A stretch of DNA of 64,000 nt, taken from assembly GCF_014926405.1 (NCBI RefSeq), contig NZ_JACXXJ020000005.1, positions 1,183,001-1,247,000 on the forward strand, in the 5' to 3' direction. The position numbers and the translations under genes were made by a program. This stretch comes from Agrobacterium vitis (GTDB lineage Bacteria; Pseudomonadota; Alphaproteobacteria; Rhizobiales; Rhizobiaceae). Below the pieces are notes generated by a model, which saw nothing but the letters and a program-made list of their open reading frames with translations, was not told the DNA's origin and searched no databases. This document shows positions 48,146 to 58,705 of this stretch, in pieces (within the stretch, counting starts at the first letter, position 1; every line of letters begins with the position of its first letter).

Positions 48146-48176
48146 AGGCCAGCCTTTTTTAGAGGCCAGCCTTTTC
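48146..48176 (+). terminator. tandem AGGCCAGCCTTTT repeat after rpsB
   Basis: The 13-base sequence AGGCCAGCCTTTT is repeated with a 17-base period (48146 and 48163). Each copy can form a small AGG/CCT hairpin followed by a T-run. This may partly terminate between rpsB and tsf; it starts 42 bases after the rpsB stop. Confidence 0.45.
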
Positions 48177-48395
48177 TACAGGATTGATGGGCCGCCCGTC
48201 AGCGTCAGGCTGTGCGGCGGCCCGCTCCTTTGAATAGGGTCTTATCCCCGGGCGCCATCTTATGGTTCCCCGTGCGTGTGATGACACTGATTTCATCACG
48301 CTGTAACATTTCCGGGTACAAGTCGTGCCCAATCCGGGCGCCGGTTGCAGGTTTCTGTCCTGCCGCCCGCCCCTGAACAGACAAAGAGGCAAACA

Positions 48396-49322
48396 ATGAC
48401 CGAGATCACTGCTGCAATGGTGAAGGAACTGCGCGAAAAGTCCGGCGCAGGCATGATGGATTGCAAAAAGGCGCTGGCTGAAAATGGCGGCGACATGGAA
48501 GCATCCATCGACTGGCTGCGCGCCAAGGGCATTGCCAAGGCCGACAAGAAGTCCGGTCGCACCGCAGCCGAAGGCCTGATCGGTATTGCCAGCGCTGGCA
48601 CAACCGCCGTGGTCGTCGAAGTCAATTCCGAAACCGACTTCGTTGCCCGCAACGATGCCTTCCAGGATATGGTTCGCGGCATCTCCAACGTCGCTCTCTC
48701 CACCGACGGCACGGTTGATTCCATCAATGCCGCGACTTATGCCGCGACCGGCAAGTCGGTTTCCGACTCGATCAAGGACGCGATTGCGACCATTGGCGAG
48801 AACATGGCTCTGCGCCGCGCCACCCAGCTGAAGGTTGAGGACGGCGTTGTCGCCACTTACGTCCACAATGCTGTTGCTGACGGTCTCGGCAAGCTCGGCG
48901 TGCTGGTTGCCCTGAAGTCCACCGGCAACAAGGAAGCGCTCAACACGATCGGTCGCCAGATCGCCATGCATGTTGCTGCCACCAACCCGCTGGCTGTGCG
49001 CGCCGAGGAAGTGGATGCTGCCGTTGCCGAGCGCGAGCGCAATGTGTTCATCGAGCAGTCGCGCGAATCGGGCAAGCCGGAGAATATCATCGAAAAGATG
49101 GTTGAAGGCCGGATGCGCAAGTTCTTCGAAGACGTGGCCCTGCTGTCGCAGGCTTTCGTTATCAATCCTGACCTGACCGTTGCCGCCGCCCTCAAGGAAG
49201 CCGAAAAGGACGTTGGCGCGCCAATCGAGATCACCGGCATCGCCCGCCTGCTGCTGGGTGAAGGCATTGAGAAGGAAGAGAGCGATTTCGCCGCCGAAGT
49301 GGCTGCTGTCGCCAAGGGCTGA
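48396..49322 (+). CDS. tsf: elongation factor Ts
   Basis: Exchanges GDP for GTP on EF-Tu. The 308-residue product begins [33 protein letters not shown], and has [17 protein letters not shown], the EF-Tu contacting TDFV motif. The ATG at 48396 is the family start; the reading from 48345 is an extension. It lies 290 bases after rpsB. Confidence 0.98.
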   Translation: MTEITAAMVKELREKSGAGMMDCKKALAENGGDMEASIDWLRAKGIAKADKKSGRTAAEGLIGIASAGTTAVVVEVNSETDFVARNDAFQDMVRGISNVALSTDGTVDSINAATYAATGKSVSDSIKDAIATIGENMALRRATQLKVEDGVVATYVHNAVADGLGKLGVLVALKSTGNKEALNTIGRQIAMHVAATNPLAVRAEEVDAAVAERERNVFIEQSRESGKPENIIEKMVEGRMRKFFEDVALLSQAFVINPDLTVAAALKEAEKDVGAPIEITGIARLLLGEGIEKEESDFAAEVAAVAKG

Positions 49323-49539
49323 TCGGTCTTTACCGTAAAACATTCCAATCATGGGAAAAGTCAGGGCATCGCGTGACAACGCGGTGCCCTTCGTGTATCC
49401 GGCATTGCTGGCGCCCGCGCTTCTTGTTCGCTGCGGCACATTTCGTGACGTTTTTCACCATTGCGGCCTCTGTTTCATCATCCGCCGGTATCAAGCCGGG
49501 ATGTTTCATCAGGCGGCAGGTTCAATTCAAGGAGAGACC

Positions 49540-50262
49540 ATGACCTCCAAGCCCATCTATCAACGAGTTCTCCTCAAAGCCTCCGGTGAAGCCCTGATGG
49601 GCAGCCAGGGCTTCGGCATTGATGTCGCGGTCGCCGATCGGATCGCCGGCGATATCGCAGAGGCGCGCGCCATGGGCGTCGAAGTCGGCGTCGTGGTCGG
49701 CGGCGGCAATATCTTTCGCGGCGTGGCCGTTGCCTCCAAGGGCGGTGATCGGGTAACCGGCGACCATATGGGCATGCTCGGGACGGTGATCAATGCGCTG
49801 GCGCTGGCAACCTCGCTGCGCAAGCTGGACATCGACACCGTGGTGCTTTCAGCCATTGCCATGCCGGAAATCTGTGAGAGTTTTTCGCAGCGCGTCGCGG
49901 TTCATCACCTGTCGCAAGGCAGGGTGGTGATCTTCGCTGGCGGCACCGGCAATCCATTCTTCACCACCGATTCTGCCGCTGCATTGCGGGCTGCAGAAAT
50001 GGGTGCGCAGGCGATTTTCAAGGGCACCCAGGTGGATGGCATCTATTCCGCCGACCCGAAAAAGGACCCGACAGCCACCCGTTTCGACCATATTACCCAT
50101 GCTGAAGTGCTCGAAAAGGGCCTTGCGGTAATGGATGTTACCGCCGTTGCCCTGGCGCGGGAAAACCGGATCCCGATCATCGTCTTCTCCATCCACGAAA
50201 AAGGTGGCTTCAGCGCCATCCTGCAAGGCGGTGGTGTGAAAACAGTCGTTAATGACGATTGA
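49540..50262 (+). CDS. pyrH: UMP kinase
   Basis: Phosphorylates UMP to UDP; hexameric and typically regulated by GTP and UTP. The 240 residues start at MTSKPIYQRVLLKASGEALMG after AAGGAGAG; motifs GVVVGGGNIFRG and FFTTDSAAALRAAEM are characteristic of bacterial UMP kinases. The longer reading from 49351 is upstream noise. It belongs to the pyrH-frr pair. Confidence 0.97.
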   Translation: MTSKPIYQRVLLKASGEALMGSQGFGIDVAVADRIAGDIAEARAMGVEVGVVVGGGNIFRGVAVASKGGDRVTGDHMGMLGTVINALALATSLRKLDIDTVVLSAIAMPEICESFSQRVAVHHLSQGRVVIFAGGTGNPFFTTDSAAALRAAEMGAQAIFKGTQVDGIYSADPKKDPTATRFDHITHAEVLEKGLAVMDVTAVALARENRIPIIVFSIHEKGGFSAILQGGGVKTVVNDD

Positions 50263-50349
50263 CGGAGGCGAATGGCAGCCGGGACCGATTGACAGACGGA
50301 TCGTTTCACGTTTTCAAGGCGTCACTGAAGAATTGTCGGAGACTGTAAG

Positions 50350-50910
50350 ATGACAGCAGGTATTGATCTCAACGATATCAAGCGCCGCATGGATGGCGCG
50401 ATTAACGCATTCAAGAGCGACCTCGCCTCGTTGCGCACCGGTCGCGCCTCGGCCAATATTCTCGACCCGGTCATGGTTGAAGCCTATGGTTCGCGCGTTG
50501 CGCTGAATACCGTGGCCAATATCACCGTGCCGGAACCGCGCATGCTGGGCGTCTCTATCTGGGACAAGAGCATGGTCGGTGCGGTCGACAGGGCGATCCG
50601 GGAATCCAATCTCGGCCTCAATCCGATTGTCGACGGTCAAAACCTGCGCATTCCGCTGCCGGAACTGAATGAAGAGCGCCGCAAGTCGCTGGTCAAAGTG
50701 GCGCATGGTTATGCCGAGAACTCGAAAGTCGCGATCCGCCATGTTCGCCGCGATGGCATGGACAGCCTGAAGAAGGCTGAAAAGGATGGCGAAATCGGCA
50801 AGGACGATGCGCGAAGCCTTTCGGAAAAGCTGCAAAAGATGACGGATGACACGATTTCCGATATCGATCGCTTGCTTGCCGAAAAGGAAAAGGAAATCAT
50901 GCAGGTCTAG
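50350..50910 (+). CDS. frr: ribosome recycling factor
   Basis: A 186-residue factor that splits post-termination ribosomes with EF-G. It has the three-helix/hinge architecture: [21 protein letters not shown], then the beta domain ([22 protein letters not shown]), and the C-terminal [34 protein letters not shown]. Follows pyrH by 87 bases. Confidence 0.98.
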   Translation: MTAGIDLNDIKRRMDGAINAFKSDLASLRTGRASANILDPVMVEAYGSRVALNTVANITVPEPRMLGVSIWDKSMVGAVDRAIRESNLGLNPIVDGQNLRIPLPELNEERRKSLVKVAHGYAENSKVAIRHVRRDGMDSLKKAEKDGEIGKDDARSLSEKLQKMTDDTISDIDRLLAEKEKEIMQV

Positions 50911-50954
50911 TCTGCACCTTTTGCCTTCTCTGCGACGCCAATGCAGGACCTGAT

Positions 50955-51701
50955 ATGACGACTTTGGATATTTCCGCCGTTCCCGAGCACGTTGCCATCA
51001 TTATGGATGGCAACGGACGCTGGGCCAATCAGCGCGGCATGCCGCGCGCTTATGGCCATCGGCAGGGAATGGAAGCCTTGCAGACAGTGGTTCGCACGGC
51101 AGGCGAAGTCGGCGTGCGCTATCTGACCCTGTTTGCGTTTTCATCGGAAAACTGGCGCAGGCCAGAAACCGAGATCACAGACCTGTTCGGTTTGCTTAAA
51201 ACCTTCGTGCGACGCGACCTTGCCGAGCTTCGTGCCAATAACGTACGTGTACGGATCATCGGTGAGCGCAGCACGCTGAAGAGCGATATTCTCAAGCTGC
51301 TGATCGAAGCAGAGGAGACCACCCGCACCAATACCGGCATGACTATGGTGATTGCCTTCAATTATGGTGCGCGCGATGAGATGACCAGGGCAGTTTCAGC
51401 CCTGGTGCGCGATGTGCAGGCAGGACTTTTACCTGCCAGCGCCATTACACAGGAGGCGATTTCCGCCAGATTGGATACGGCGGGAATACCTGATCCGGAT
51501 CTGATCATCCGCACCAGCGGCGAGGAACGCCTGTCGAATTTCCTGCTCTGGCAGGCCGCCTATTCCGAATTGATCTTCGTGCCGGAATATTGGCCCGATT
51601 TTAGCCGCGAGAGCTTTCTGGCGACCTTGGAACTCTATGCCTCCCGCAGTCGGCGATTCGGCGGTCTGGCACCAGCCGCCGCCGTTGTTGCCGGATCGTA
51701 G
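50955..51701 (+). CDS. uppS: undecaprenyl pyrophosphate synthase (isoprenyl transferase)
   Basis: Makes the C55 carrier lipid from IPP and FPP. The 248-residue protein has the cis-prenyltransferase signature [24 protein letters not shown] (catalytic Asp) and the C-terminal [24 protein letters not shown]. Cytoplasmic, membrane-associated. It sits 44 bases after frr and 6 before cdsA. Confidence 0.97.
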   Translation: MTTLDISAVPEHVAIIMDGNGRWANQRGMPRAYGHRQGMEALQTVVRTAGEVGVRYLTLFAFSSENWRRPETEITDLFGLLKTFVRRDLAELRANNVRVRIIGERSTLKSDILKLLIEAEETTRTNTGMTMVIAFNYGARDEMTRAVSALVRDVQAGLLPASAITQEAISARLDTAGIPDPDLIIRTSGEERLSNFLLWQAAYSELIFVPEYWPDFSRESFLATLELYASRSRRFGGLAPAAAVVAGS

Positions 51702-51707
51702 CCAGCC

Positions 51708-52550
51708 ATGACCAGAGAACTCAGGCTCCGTATCTTGTCCTCCATCGTCATGGTCGCGGTGGTACTCGCCGCCACCTGGACCGGTGGCCTGCCTTTCCGG
51801 GGGCTCGCCGCTGTGATCGGCCTCGCCGTGTTCTGGGAATGGTCGACGATGACCCGGCTCGACGAAGTCAGTATCCGTGGCCTTGCCATTGGCTGGCTTT
51901 CGGTTGCTGTCATTGCCGGCAATGTTGTGGCGGGCGATACCTCTTTGAGCCTACCCTTGCTGTCCGGCTTCACTTTGACGCTTGTTTTTCTTACATTTTT
52001 GCGTCGCTGGTCCTGGTGGCTTGCCGGTGGCGTATTTTATGCCGGAGCTTGTGTTGTGACTTTGGCGGCCATTCGCGATGACGATGCCATCGGCTTTGTC
52101 GCCATGCTTTTTGTCTTCGTCATTGTCTGGAGCACGGATATTTTCGCCTATTTCGTTGGACGCACGCTCGGTGGCCCGAAGCTGGCGCCCCGCATATCGC
52201 CGGGCAAGACCTGGTCCGGTGCCATCGGTGGAACCGTGGCGGCCGTCATCGGCGGGTACGCGGTGACGGCATCCTATTTCACGGTCTATGGCTGGTGGAT
52301 ACCTGCGTTGGCGCTGGTCTTGTCCATTTGTAGCCAAATGGGAGACCTGTTCGAATCCTTCGTCAAGCGGCGCTGCGGAGCCAAGGATTCCAGTCATCTG
52401 ATTCCCGGCCACGGCGGGGTGATGGATAGGGTCGACGGACTGGCGACCGCAAGCTTCGCGGCATTTATGATTGCTATGGCTGTTGCTGCGATCAACAACG
52501 GAGTGACCGATTCGGTTGGCGGACTGTTGTTCGATTTCGCCGGTCACTGA
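51708..52550 (+). CDS. cdsA: phosphatidate cytidylyltransferase
   Basis: Makes CDP-diacylglycerol for all phospholipids. The 280-residue membrane protein has about seven hydrophobic segments and the CDS signature SFVKRRCGAKDSSHLIPGHGG followed by VMDRVDGL. No dxr gene follows; rseP is next, as I recall for Rhizobiaceae. Confidence 0.96.
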   Translation: MTRELRLRILSSIVMVAVVLAATWTGGLPFRGLAAVIGLAVFWEWSTMTRLDEVSIRGLAIGWLSVAVIAGNVVAGDTSLSLPLLSGFTLTLVFLTFLRRWSWWLAGGVFYAGACVVTLAAIRDDDAIGFVAMLFVFVIVWSTDIFAYFVGRTLGGPKLAPRISPGKTWSGAIGGTVAAVIGGYAVTASYFTVYGWWIPALALVLSICSQMGDLFESFVKRRCGAKDSSHLIPGHGGVMDRVDGLATASFAAFMIAMAVAAINNGVTDSVGGLLFDFAGH

Positions 52551-52660
52551 CATTCGTTTGACGGTCGGTCGGTTTCTGCCATCGCCGGTGGTGATGTGTA
52601 TGCTTTACGGCGGTGCCAATCTGGCGCATAGGTAAAGCGAGTATATGAGAAGGGCGTCCT

Positions 52661-53782
52661 ATGGCTGTTATCGGTTTCCTGACGGGTTATATCATTCCCT
52701 TCGTTCTGGTCCTGTCGCTGATCGTTTTCGTGCATGAAATGGGCCATTATCTGGTTGGGCGCTGGTCGGGTATCAGGATTCTCGCATTCTCTCTGGGGTT
52801 CGGCCCGGAGCTGATTGGCTTCAATGACCGCCACGGCACGCGCTGGAAACTGAGCGCCATTCCCTTGGGGGGCTATGTGCGCTTCTTCGGTGATGCCGAT
52901 GCGTCCAGCAAGACCGATACCGCGGAGTTTGAGGCGCTGAGCCCTGAGGACCGCGCCCGCACGCTGAATGGTGCAAAATTGTGGAAAAGGGCAGCCACTG
53001 TTGCCGCCGGGCCAATTGCAAATTTCCTGCTGGCAATTTTAATTTTCTCGGTAACATTCAGCCTTTATGGAAAACCCGTTTCCGATCCTGTCGTGGCAGA
53101 GGTCAAGCCTGCGAGTGCGGCGGCTGAAGCCGGTGTGCAGCCCGGAGACATTCTGGTGGCGCTCGATGGCAGCAGCGTCAAGACCTTCGACGATGTGGTC
53201 CGCTATGTGAGCGTTCGCCCGCTTGTGCCAATCGTCGTCACGGTCAAGCGTGGTGAGTCCCAGATGGACCTATCGATGACGCCGCGCCGGACCGAAACCA
53301 CCGACCGTTTCGGCAATAAGATGGAAGTCGGCCAGATTGGCATCATGACGACGGCAGCCAGCGGCAATTTTCGTGTGGAAAAACTGGGGCTTATCGAATC
53401 GGTTAGCGCCGGGATCGATCAGACCTGGAATATCGTGACGGGTACTTATGATTATCTGGCAAACCTGTTTGCTGGCCGAATGAATGCCGATCAGCTGGGG
53501 GGACCTATCAGGGTAGCGCAGGCATCTGGTCAGGTTGCGACACTTGGTGTTGTAGCTTTGCTGCAATTGGCGGCAGTTTTGTCGGTTTCCATTGGGTTAC
53601 TGAACCTTATGCCGGTTCCGGTGCTTGATGGCGGCCATTTAATCCTCTATGCGCTAGAAGCAGTACGAGGAAAACCAGTGAGTGCCGGTGCGCAGGAAAT
53701 CGCGTTCAAGGTGGGAATGGTCATGATTCTGTCGCTGATGGTGTTCGCTACATGGAACGACATCAGCAGGTTGATTGGCTGA
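52661..53782 (+). CDS. rseP: site-2 zinc metalloprotease RseP
   Basis: Intramembrane protease that cleaves anti-sigma factors and remnant signal peptides. The 373 residues show HEMGH (25-29) in the first membrane segment, one PDZ domain (about 120-200, VAEVKPASAAAEAGVQPGDILVALDG) and NLMPVPVLDGG, the third zinc-ligand motif, near the C-terminus. One PDZ is visible, whereas E. coli RseP has two. It directly precedes bamA. Confidence 0.95.
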   Translation: MAVIGFLTGYIIPFVLVLSLIVFVHEMGHYLVGRWSGIRILAFSLGFGPELIGFNDRHGTRWKLSAIPLGGYVRFFGDADASSKTDTAEFEALSPEDRARTLNGAKLWKRAATVAAGPIANFLLAILIFSVTFSLYGKPVSDPVVAEVKPASAAAEAGVQPGDILVALDGSSVKTFDDVVRYVSVRPLVPIVVTVKRGESQMDLSMTPRRTETTDRFGNKMEVGQIGIMTTAASGNFRVEKLGLIESVSAGIDQTWNIVTGTYDYLANLFAGRMNADQLGGPIRVAQASGQVATLGVVALLQLAAVLSVSIGLLNLMPVPVLDGGHLILYALEAVRGKPVSAGAQEIAFKVGMVMILSLMVFATWNDISRLIG

Positions 53783-53976
53783 GTGGTTCTTGCATTGATG
53801 ATAAGGATTTGTTTACGATGTTTCAACTTGGTAGTGGCGAATACGCCACGTGTTGAAACGAAGTAAATGGAAATTAACCACTGGTCTTGCTTGTAGAGCA
53901 AAAGCGGTTAAAACCACCAACGGACCGGAGTCGGTTTAAAGACCGAGGGACAACGGAAAAAAGGTTAGAAGTTCAC

Positions 53977-56313
53977 ATGAAGGCTGGTTCAAAATTTTTG
54001 AACGCGGTGTCAGCGATTGCGCTGTCTGCTGGTGTAGTTTCGTTAAGTGCAGGCCTCGCCGTTGTGGCATCTGCCTCTGTTGCCAATGCGGCCTTGATCC
54101 AGCGGATCGATGTGCGTGGTGCGACGCGTGTCGGGACGGAGGCTGTTCGTTCCAACTTGACGATCCAGCCTGGAAAAGCCTTTTCCAATTCCGACATCGA
54201 CGACTCGGTAAAGCGTCTTTACGCAACGGGTTATTTTTCCGATGTGAAGATTTCGGTTTCCGGCAGCGCCCTGGTGGTTACGGTCAACGAGAACCAGTTG
54301 GTCAACCAGGTCGTGTTCAACGGCAACCGCAAGATCAAAGATGACAAGCTGACGACTGTTGTTCAGACGCAGCCGCTTGGTCCTTATAGCCAGGAACTCA
54401 TCCAGGCCGATATCACCCGCATCAAGCAGGCCTATGCCGCCATTGGCCGCAGTGAAGTTGAAGTGACGACGCAGACCGCGCCGGTTGGCCCTGGTCGCGT
54501 CAATCTCGCTTTCGTCATCAATGAAGGTGATCGCACGAAAATCGGTGCCATCAACTTCGTCGGTAATCACGCCTATGGCGATAGCCGTCTTGCGGCTGTT
54601 ATCAGTACCAAGAAGTCCAATCCTTTGTCGTTCCTGACCCGTAAGGATGTCTATAACGACGACAAGTTGAAGGCTGACGAGGAAGCTCTGCGTCAGTTCT
54701 ATTACAATCATGGCTATGCCGATTTCCGGATCACGTCTTCGGATGCATCGCTGAACGAGCAGACCAACGAATACACCGTCAACATCACGGTTGATGAAGG
54801 TCAGCGTTACAAGTTCTCCGATATTAATGTCGAAAGCTCTGTTGAAGGCGTGGACCCGACTGAGTTGAAGGGTCTGGTGACGACGTCGCCGGGCGGCGTT
54901 TACAGCGCCCGCGAAATCCAGAAGTCGATGGAAGCGATCCAGCAGCGCGTCTCTGCCAAGGGTTATCCCTTTGCCCGCGTCGTTCCGCGCGGCAACCGCG
55001 ATATGGGCAATGGCACGATCGGTGTCACATATATGGTTGACCAGGGCGAGCGCGCCTATGTCGAGCGTATCGAAGTCAAGGGCAATACAAGGACACGCGA
55101 TTACGTTATTCGTCGCGAATTCGACATCAGCGAAGGCGATGCTTTCAACCAGGAAGTCATTACCCGCGCCAAGCGTCGTCTTGAAGCTTTGGGCTACTTC
55201 AGCTCGGTCAATATCACGACGGCTCAGGGCAGTGCTCCGGACCGCGTCATCATTGTCGTTAATGTCGAAGATCAGTCGACTGGCTCCTTCGGTATTGGCG
55301 CTGGCTACTCCGTTGGTGGCGATGGCCTGATCCTGGAAGCTTCGGTGGAAGAAAAGAACTTCCTCGGTCGCGGTCAGTATATCCGTATTGCGGCTGGTGC
55401 CGGTACGGATGACAGCCAGACCTACAATCTGTCATTCACCGAGCCCTACTTCCTCGGCTATCGCCTTGCTGTTGGTTTCGACCTGTTCAAGAGCAGCACG
55501 AGCAGCAACGATTATTACGATTACAACGAACAGGGTGGCACCCTGCGCGTCACGGCGCCGATTACTGAAGATCTGGCAACGACGTTCCGCTACACCTACA
55601 AGCAGATCAAGTACAAGGGCGTCGACGACTGGACGACGTCCCTGTCGCAGCCTTATCAGGATCTGATCAACGGCAGCCCATGGGTCGTGTCTTCGGTTTC
55701 GCAGACTTTGACCTACAATACGCTGGATGATAAAAATCTGCCGCATGAAGGCATCTATGCGACATTCACCCACGAGTTTGCGGGTCTCGGTGGCGATTCC
55801 GAGTACTACAAGCTCTATGGTAAGGCCCGTATCTTCAAGAGCCTGTCGGATGAGCAGGATATTATCGGATCGCTGTCTTTCGGCGCCGGTCATGTCATGG
55901 CTACAGGTGATAACCTGAACGTCTTCGACCAGTTCCAGATCGGCGGCAAGGAAATCCGCGGCTTTGAGAACAACGGTATTGGTGTTCGCATGCCGAACCG
56001 CAACGACGACTCCTTGGGTGGTACCACCTATTTCACCGCCTCTGCTGAAGCGAGCATGCCCATTCCGGGCGTGCCACAGGATGCAGGCTTCCGTATCGCT
56101 GTCTTCTCGGATGCCGGTACGCTTTACGGTAATGAAGTGAAGAACAGTGCTGGAGCACAGGGCACAGACATGGCATGGCGTGCATCTGTTGGTGCCGGTA
56201 TCGTCTGGGCATCTCCTTTCGGTCCGCTGCGCTTCGATTACGCACAGCCTATCCTCAAGGAAGATTACGACAAGGTGCAGCAGTTCCGATTCTCCATTGC
56301 GAACCAGTTCTGA
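53977..56313 (+). CDS. bamA: outer membrane protein assembly factor BamA
   Basis: Central pore-forming subunit of the outer-membrane insertion machinery. The 778-residue product starts MKAGSKFLNAVSAIALSAG, with a signal peptide cut near SVANA/ALIQ. Five POTRA repeats (IDVRGATRVGTEAVRS..., each with a beta-alpha-alpha-beta-beta pattern) span about 40-350. A 16-strand barrel follows (GFGIGAGYSVGGDGL...), with the conserved barrel loop (GGKEIRGFENNGIG, VRGF-type RGF), and the protein ends with aromatic Phe. The start is fixed by the signal peptide; a longer frame from 53887 is rejected. Confidence 0.97.
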   Translation: MKAGSKFLNAVSAIALSAGVVSLSAGLAVVASASVANAALIQRIDVRGATRVGTEAVRSNLTIQPGKAFSNSDIDDSVKRLYATGYFSDVKISVSGSALVVTVNENQLVNQVVFNGNRKIKDDKLTTVVQTQPLGPYSQELIQADITRIKQAYAAIGRSEVEVTTQTAPVGPGRVNLAFVINEGDRTKIGAINFVGNHAYGDSRLAAVISTKKSNPLSFLTRKDVYNDDKLKADEEALRQFYYNHGYADFRITSSDASLNEQTNEYTVNITVDEGQRYKFSDINVESSVEGVDPTELKGLVTTSPGGVYSAREIQKSMEAIQQRVSAKGYPFARVVPRGNRDMGNGTIGVTYMVDQGERAYVERIEVKGNTRTRDYVIRREFDISEGDAFNQEVITRAKRRLEALGYFSSVNITTAQGSAPDRVIIVVNVEDQSTGSFGIGAGYSVGGDGLILEASVEEKNFLGRGQYIRIAAGAGTDDSQTYNLSFTEPYFLGYRLAVGFDLFKSSTSSNDYYDYNEQGGTLRVTAPITEDLATTFRYTYKQIKYKGVDDWTTSLSQPYQDLINGSPWVVSSVSQTLTYNTLDDKNLPHEGIYATFTHEFAGLGGDSEYYKLYGKARIFKSLSDEQDIIGSLSFGAGHVMATGDNLNVFDQFQIGGKEIRGFENNGIGVRMPNRNDDSLGGTTYFTASAEASMPIPGVPQDAGFRIAVFSDAGTLYGNEVKNSAGAQGTDMAWRASVGAGIVWASPFGPLRFDYAQPILKEDYDKVQQFRFSIANQF

Positions 56314-56364
56314 TTTCTATAGTCCGAACCTCAGACAAACTCACTCGTCTGGGACATTGGTGTG

Positions 56365-57429
56365 ATGGAGCATGAAACTTTTTATCCGCCCCACGCGGGC
56401 GTCAGTTTGAAAGAACTGGCGGACCGTCTTGGGGCGGAACTGTTACAGGATGAGGCGGGTGACCGCGTCATTCGTTCGGTGGCGCCTGTCTATCGGGCAA
56501 AGCAGAGCGATATTTGCTATATCCTGTCGAGGCGCAACAAAGCCGAACTCGAAACCTGTGAGGCCGGGGCCATCCTTTGCGATGCTGCGCTGCGTTCGCT
56601 GATCCCGGAGCATATTCCGGTTCTGCTGATCAAAAACCCGCATGCGGCTTTTGCTATCGCAGGGCAGTTCCTGCATCCAGATGGCAAACAGCCTTTGCCT
56701 GTTGCCCGGCCAGGCGCTGTCGACATTTCTCCTGCGGCCTTTGTCGATCCGAGTGCCCGTCTTGAAGATGGGGTTGTGGTCGAGCCGATGGCGGTGATTG
56801 GTGCGGATGTGGAAATCGGCGCTGGCAGTCTGATCGGCGCGGGCTCAGTGATTGGCCGTGGTGTCAAGATCGGCCGCGATTGTTCGATTGCCGCAGGCAC
56901 CAGTATTATTGCTAGCTATATCGGCAATGGCGTTATCATCCATAACGGGGCGCGCATTGGCCAGGACGGATTTGGTTACGCACCAAGCCCACGCGGCATG
57001 GTGAAAATCGTGCAGATCGGACGGGTGATTATCCAGGACAATGTGGAAATCGGCGCCAATACGACGATTGACCGCGGCACGATGGATGACACGGTGATCG
57101 GCGAAGGAACCAAGATCGACAATCAGGTCCAGATCGCTCACAACGTGCGCATCGGTCGCCATTGCGGCATCGTAGCCCAGGTCGGCATTGCCGGCAGCAC
57201 GGTGATTGGCGATGGCGTATTGATTGGTGGTGGCTCTGGCGTTAACGGCCATATCAAGATAGGTGACGGTGTTCAAATTGCCGCGATGAGCGGTGTTATT
57301 GGCGATCTTCCGCCGGGCGAGAAATTCGGTGGTATTCCGGCACGTCCGCTTGGGGATTTTCTCAGGGATTGCGCCCAGATCATGGGACGGTCTGAAGGCA
57401 AGTCGAAGGTTGGAAAGGGGCAGAAATGA
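56365..57429 (+). CDS. lpxD: UDP-3-O-(3-hydroxymyristoyl)glucosamine N-acyltransferase
   Basis: Third acylation step of lipid A. The 354-residue product (ATG 56365; a GTG at 56362 is also possible) has the N-terminal uridine-binding domain, then the hexapeptide beta-helix. It includes the catalytic His region [18 protein letters not shown] and the acyl-binding [11 protein letters not shown] near the end. It overlaps fabZ by 4 bases. Confidence 0.96.
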   Translation: MEHETFYPPHAGVSLKELADRLGAELLQDEAGDRVIRSVAPVYRAKQSDICYILSRRNKAELETCEAGAILCDAALRSLIPEHIPVLLIKNPHAAFAIAGQFLHPDGKQPLPVARPGAVDISPAAFVDPSARLEDGVVVEPMAVIGADVEIGAGSLIGAGSVIGRGVKIGRDCSIAAGTSIIASYIGNGVIIHNGARIGQDGFGYAPSPRGMVKIVQIGRVIIQDNVEIGANTTIDRGTMDDTVIGEGTKIDNQVQIAHNVRIGRHCGIVAQVGIAGSTVIGDGVLIGGGSGVNGHIKIGDGVQIAAMSGVIGDLPPGEKFGGIPARPLGDFLRDCAQIMGRSEGKSKVGKGQK

Positions 57430-57890
57430 CCGTTGAGCAGAAAGAGTTGGGACGTGCGGATATTCTGGAGATCATGAAGCTCCTGCCGCATCGCTATCCC
57501 TTCCTGCTGGTGGATCGCATCATCGACATCGATGGCGACAATGCAGCTATCGGTATCAAGAACGTAACTGCAAACGAACCGCAGTTTACCGGACATTTTC
57601 CCGAGCAGCCGATCATGCCGGGGGTGTTGCTGATTGAAGGCATGGCGCAGACGGCAGGGGCGATCTGTGCCCGCAAAGCCGGGACGGCTGGCGACCTCGT
57701 TTATTTCATGACGATCGACAATGCCAGGTTCCGCAAGCCTGTCGTGCCTGGCGATCGTGTGGAGTTCCACGTTACCAAGCAGAAACAGCGCGGTAATGTG
57801 TGGAAGTTCCACTGCGATGCCAAGGTAGATGGCGCGCTTGTCGCAGAAGCCGATATCGGGGCAATGATCGTCAATAAGGAAGCGCAATGA
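57426..57890 (+). CDS. fabZ: 3-hydroxyacyl-[ACP] dehydratase FabZ
   Basis: Dehydrates 3-hydroxyacyl-ACP in fatty acid elongation. The 154-residue hotdog protein has [11 protein letters not shown] and the active site [20 protein letters not shown] with catalytic His and Glu. The ATGA overlaps on both sides (lpxD, lpxA) bind it to the lipid A genes, with which it competes for 3-hydroxymyristoyl-ACP. Confidence 0.97.
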   Translation: MTVEQKELGRADILEIMKLLPHRYPFLLVDRIIDIDGDNAAIGIKNVTANEPQFTGHFPEQPIMPGVLLIEGMAQTAGAICARKAGTAGDLVYFMTIDNARFRKPVVPGDRVEFHVTKQKQRGNVWKFHCDAKVDGALVAEADIGAMIVNKEAQ

Positions 57891-58702
57891 CCGTTATTCC
57901 AGCCAGTGCCCGCATTCATCCCTCCAGTGTCATCGAAGATGGCGCGGTGATCGGGGAAAATGTGACGATAGGACCGTTCTGCCATGTCGGTCCCAAGGTC
58001 GTGTTGGGCGACGGTGCTGAGTTTTTGTCGCATGTGGTGCTCACGGGAAAAACCGTCGTCGGCAAGAATAGCCGAATATTTCCCAATGCGGTTATCGGTG
58101 GCGAGCCACAGAGCATCCATCATTCCGGCGAAGAGACAACCTTGACAATCGGCGACAATTGCACGATGCGTGAAGGCGTAACGATCAATTGCGGCACGGT
58201 AGAAGGTGGCGGACACACGGTGGTCGGCAGTAACAATCTGTTTCTGGCCAATTCGCATGTGGCGCATGATTGTCAGCTCGGCAATCATATCATTCTATCC
58301 AACAACGTGATGTTGGCTGGCCATGTCAAAATCGGTGACCGGGCCATTCTCGGCGGCGGTTCCGCCGTTCACCAGTTCACCCGTATCGGACGACAGGCGT
58401 TTATCGGTGGGCTGTCGGCTTGCAGCTACGATGTCATTCCCTATGGTATGTTGAACGGCAATCCAGGCCTGCTGGGTGGATTGAATGTGGTAGGCATGAC
58501 CCGGGCCGGGGTGGAACGCGCTACCATTCACCGCGTCCGCAAGGCCTATAAGGCATTGTTCGATGAAGAAGGTGCCATTCGTGAAAAGGCTGCGGCCATT
58601 CGCGAAGAGTTTGCCGATTGCGCCGAGGTGATTGAAATCCTGGATTTCATTGTTGCCGAAAGCGACCGGGCGCTCTCGTCGCCATTCCGCGGCAAGAGCT
58701 GA
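57887..58702 (+). CDS. lpxA: UDP-N-acetylglucosamine O-acyltransferase
   Basis: First step of lipid A synthesis. The 271 residues form a left-handed beta-helix with hexapeptide repeats; the catalytic His lies in [15 protein letters not shown] (about residue 125). The C-terminal helical part is LxxxxxRxG-like ([23 protein letters not shown]). Overlaps fabZ by 4 bases. Confidence 0.97.
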   Translation: MTVIPASARIHPSSVIEDGAVIGENVTIGPFCHVGPKVVLGDGAEFLSHVVLTGKTVVGKNSRIFPNAVIGGEPQSIHHSGEETTLTIGDNCTMREGVTINCGTVEGGGHTVVGSNNLFLANSHVAHDCQLGNHIILSNNVMLAGHVKIGDRAILGGGSAVHQFTRIGRQAFIGGLSACSYDVIPYGMLNGNPGLLGGLNVVGMTRAGVERATIHRVRKAYKALFDEEGAIREKAAAIREEFADCAEVIEILDFIVAESDRALSSPFRGKS

Positions 58703-58705
58703 GGG

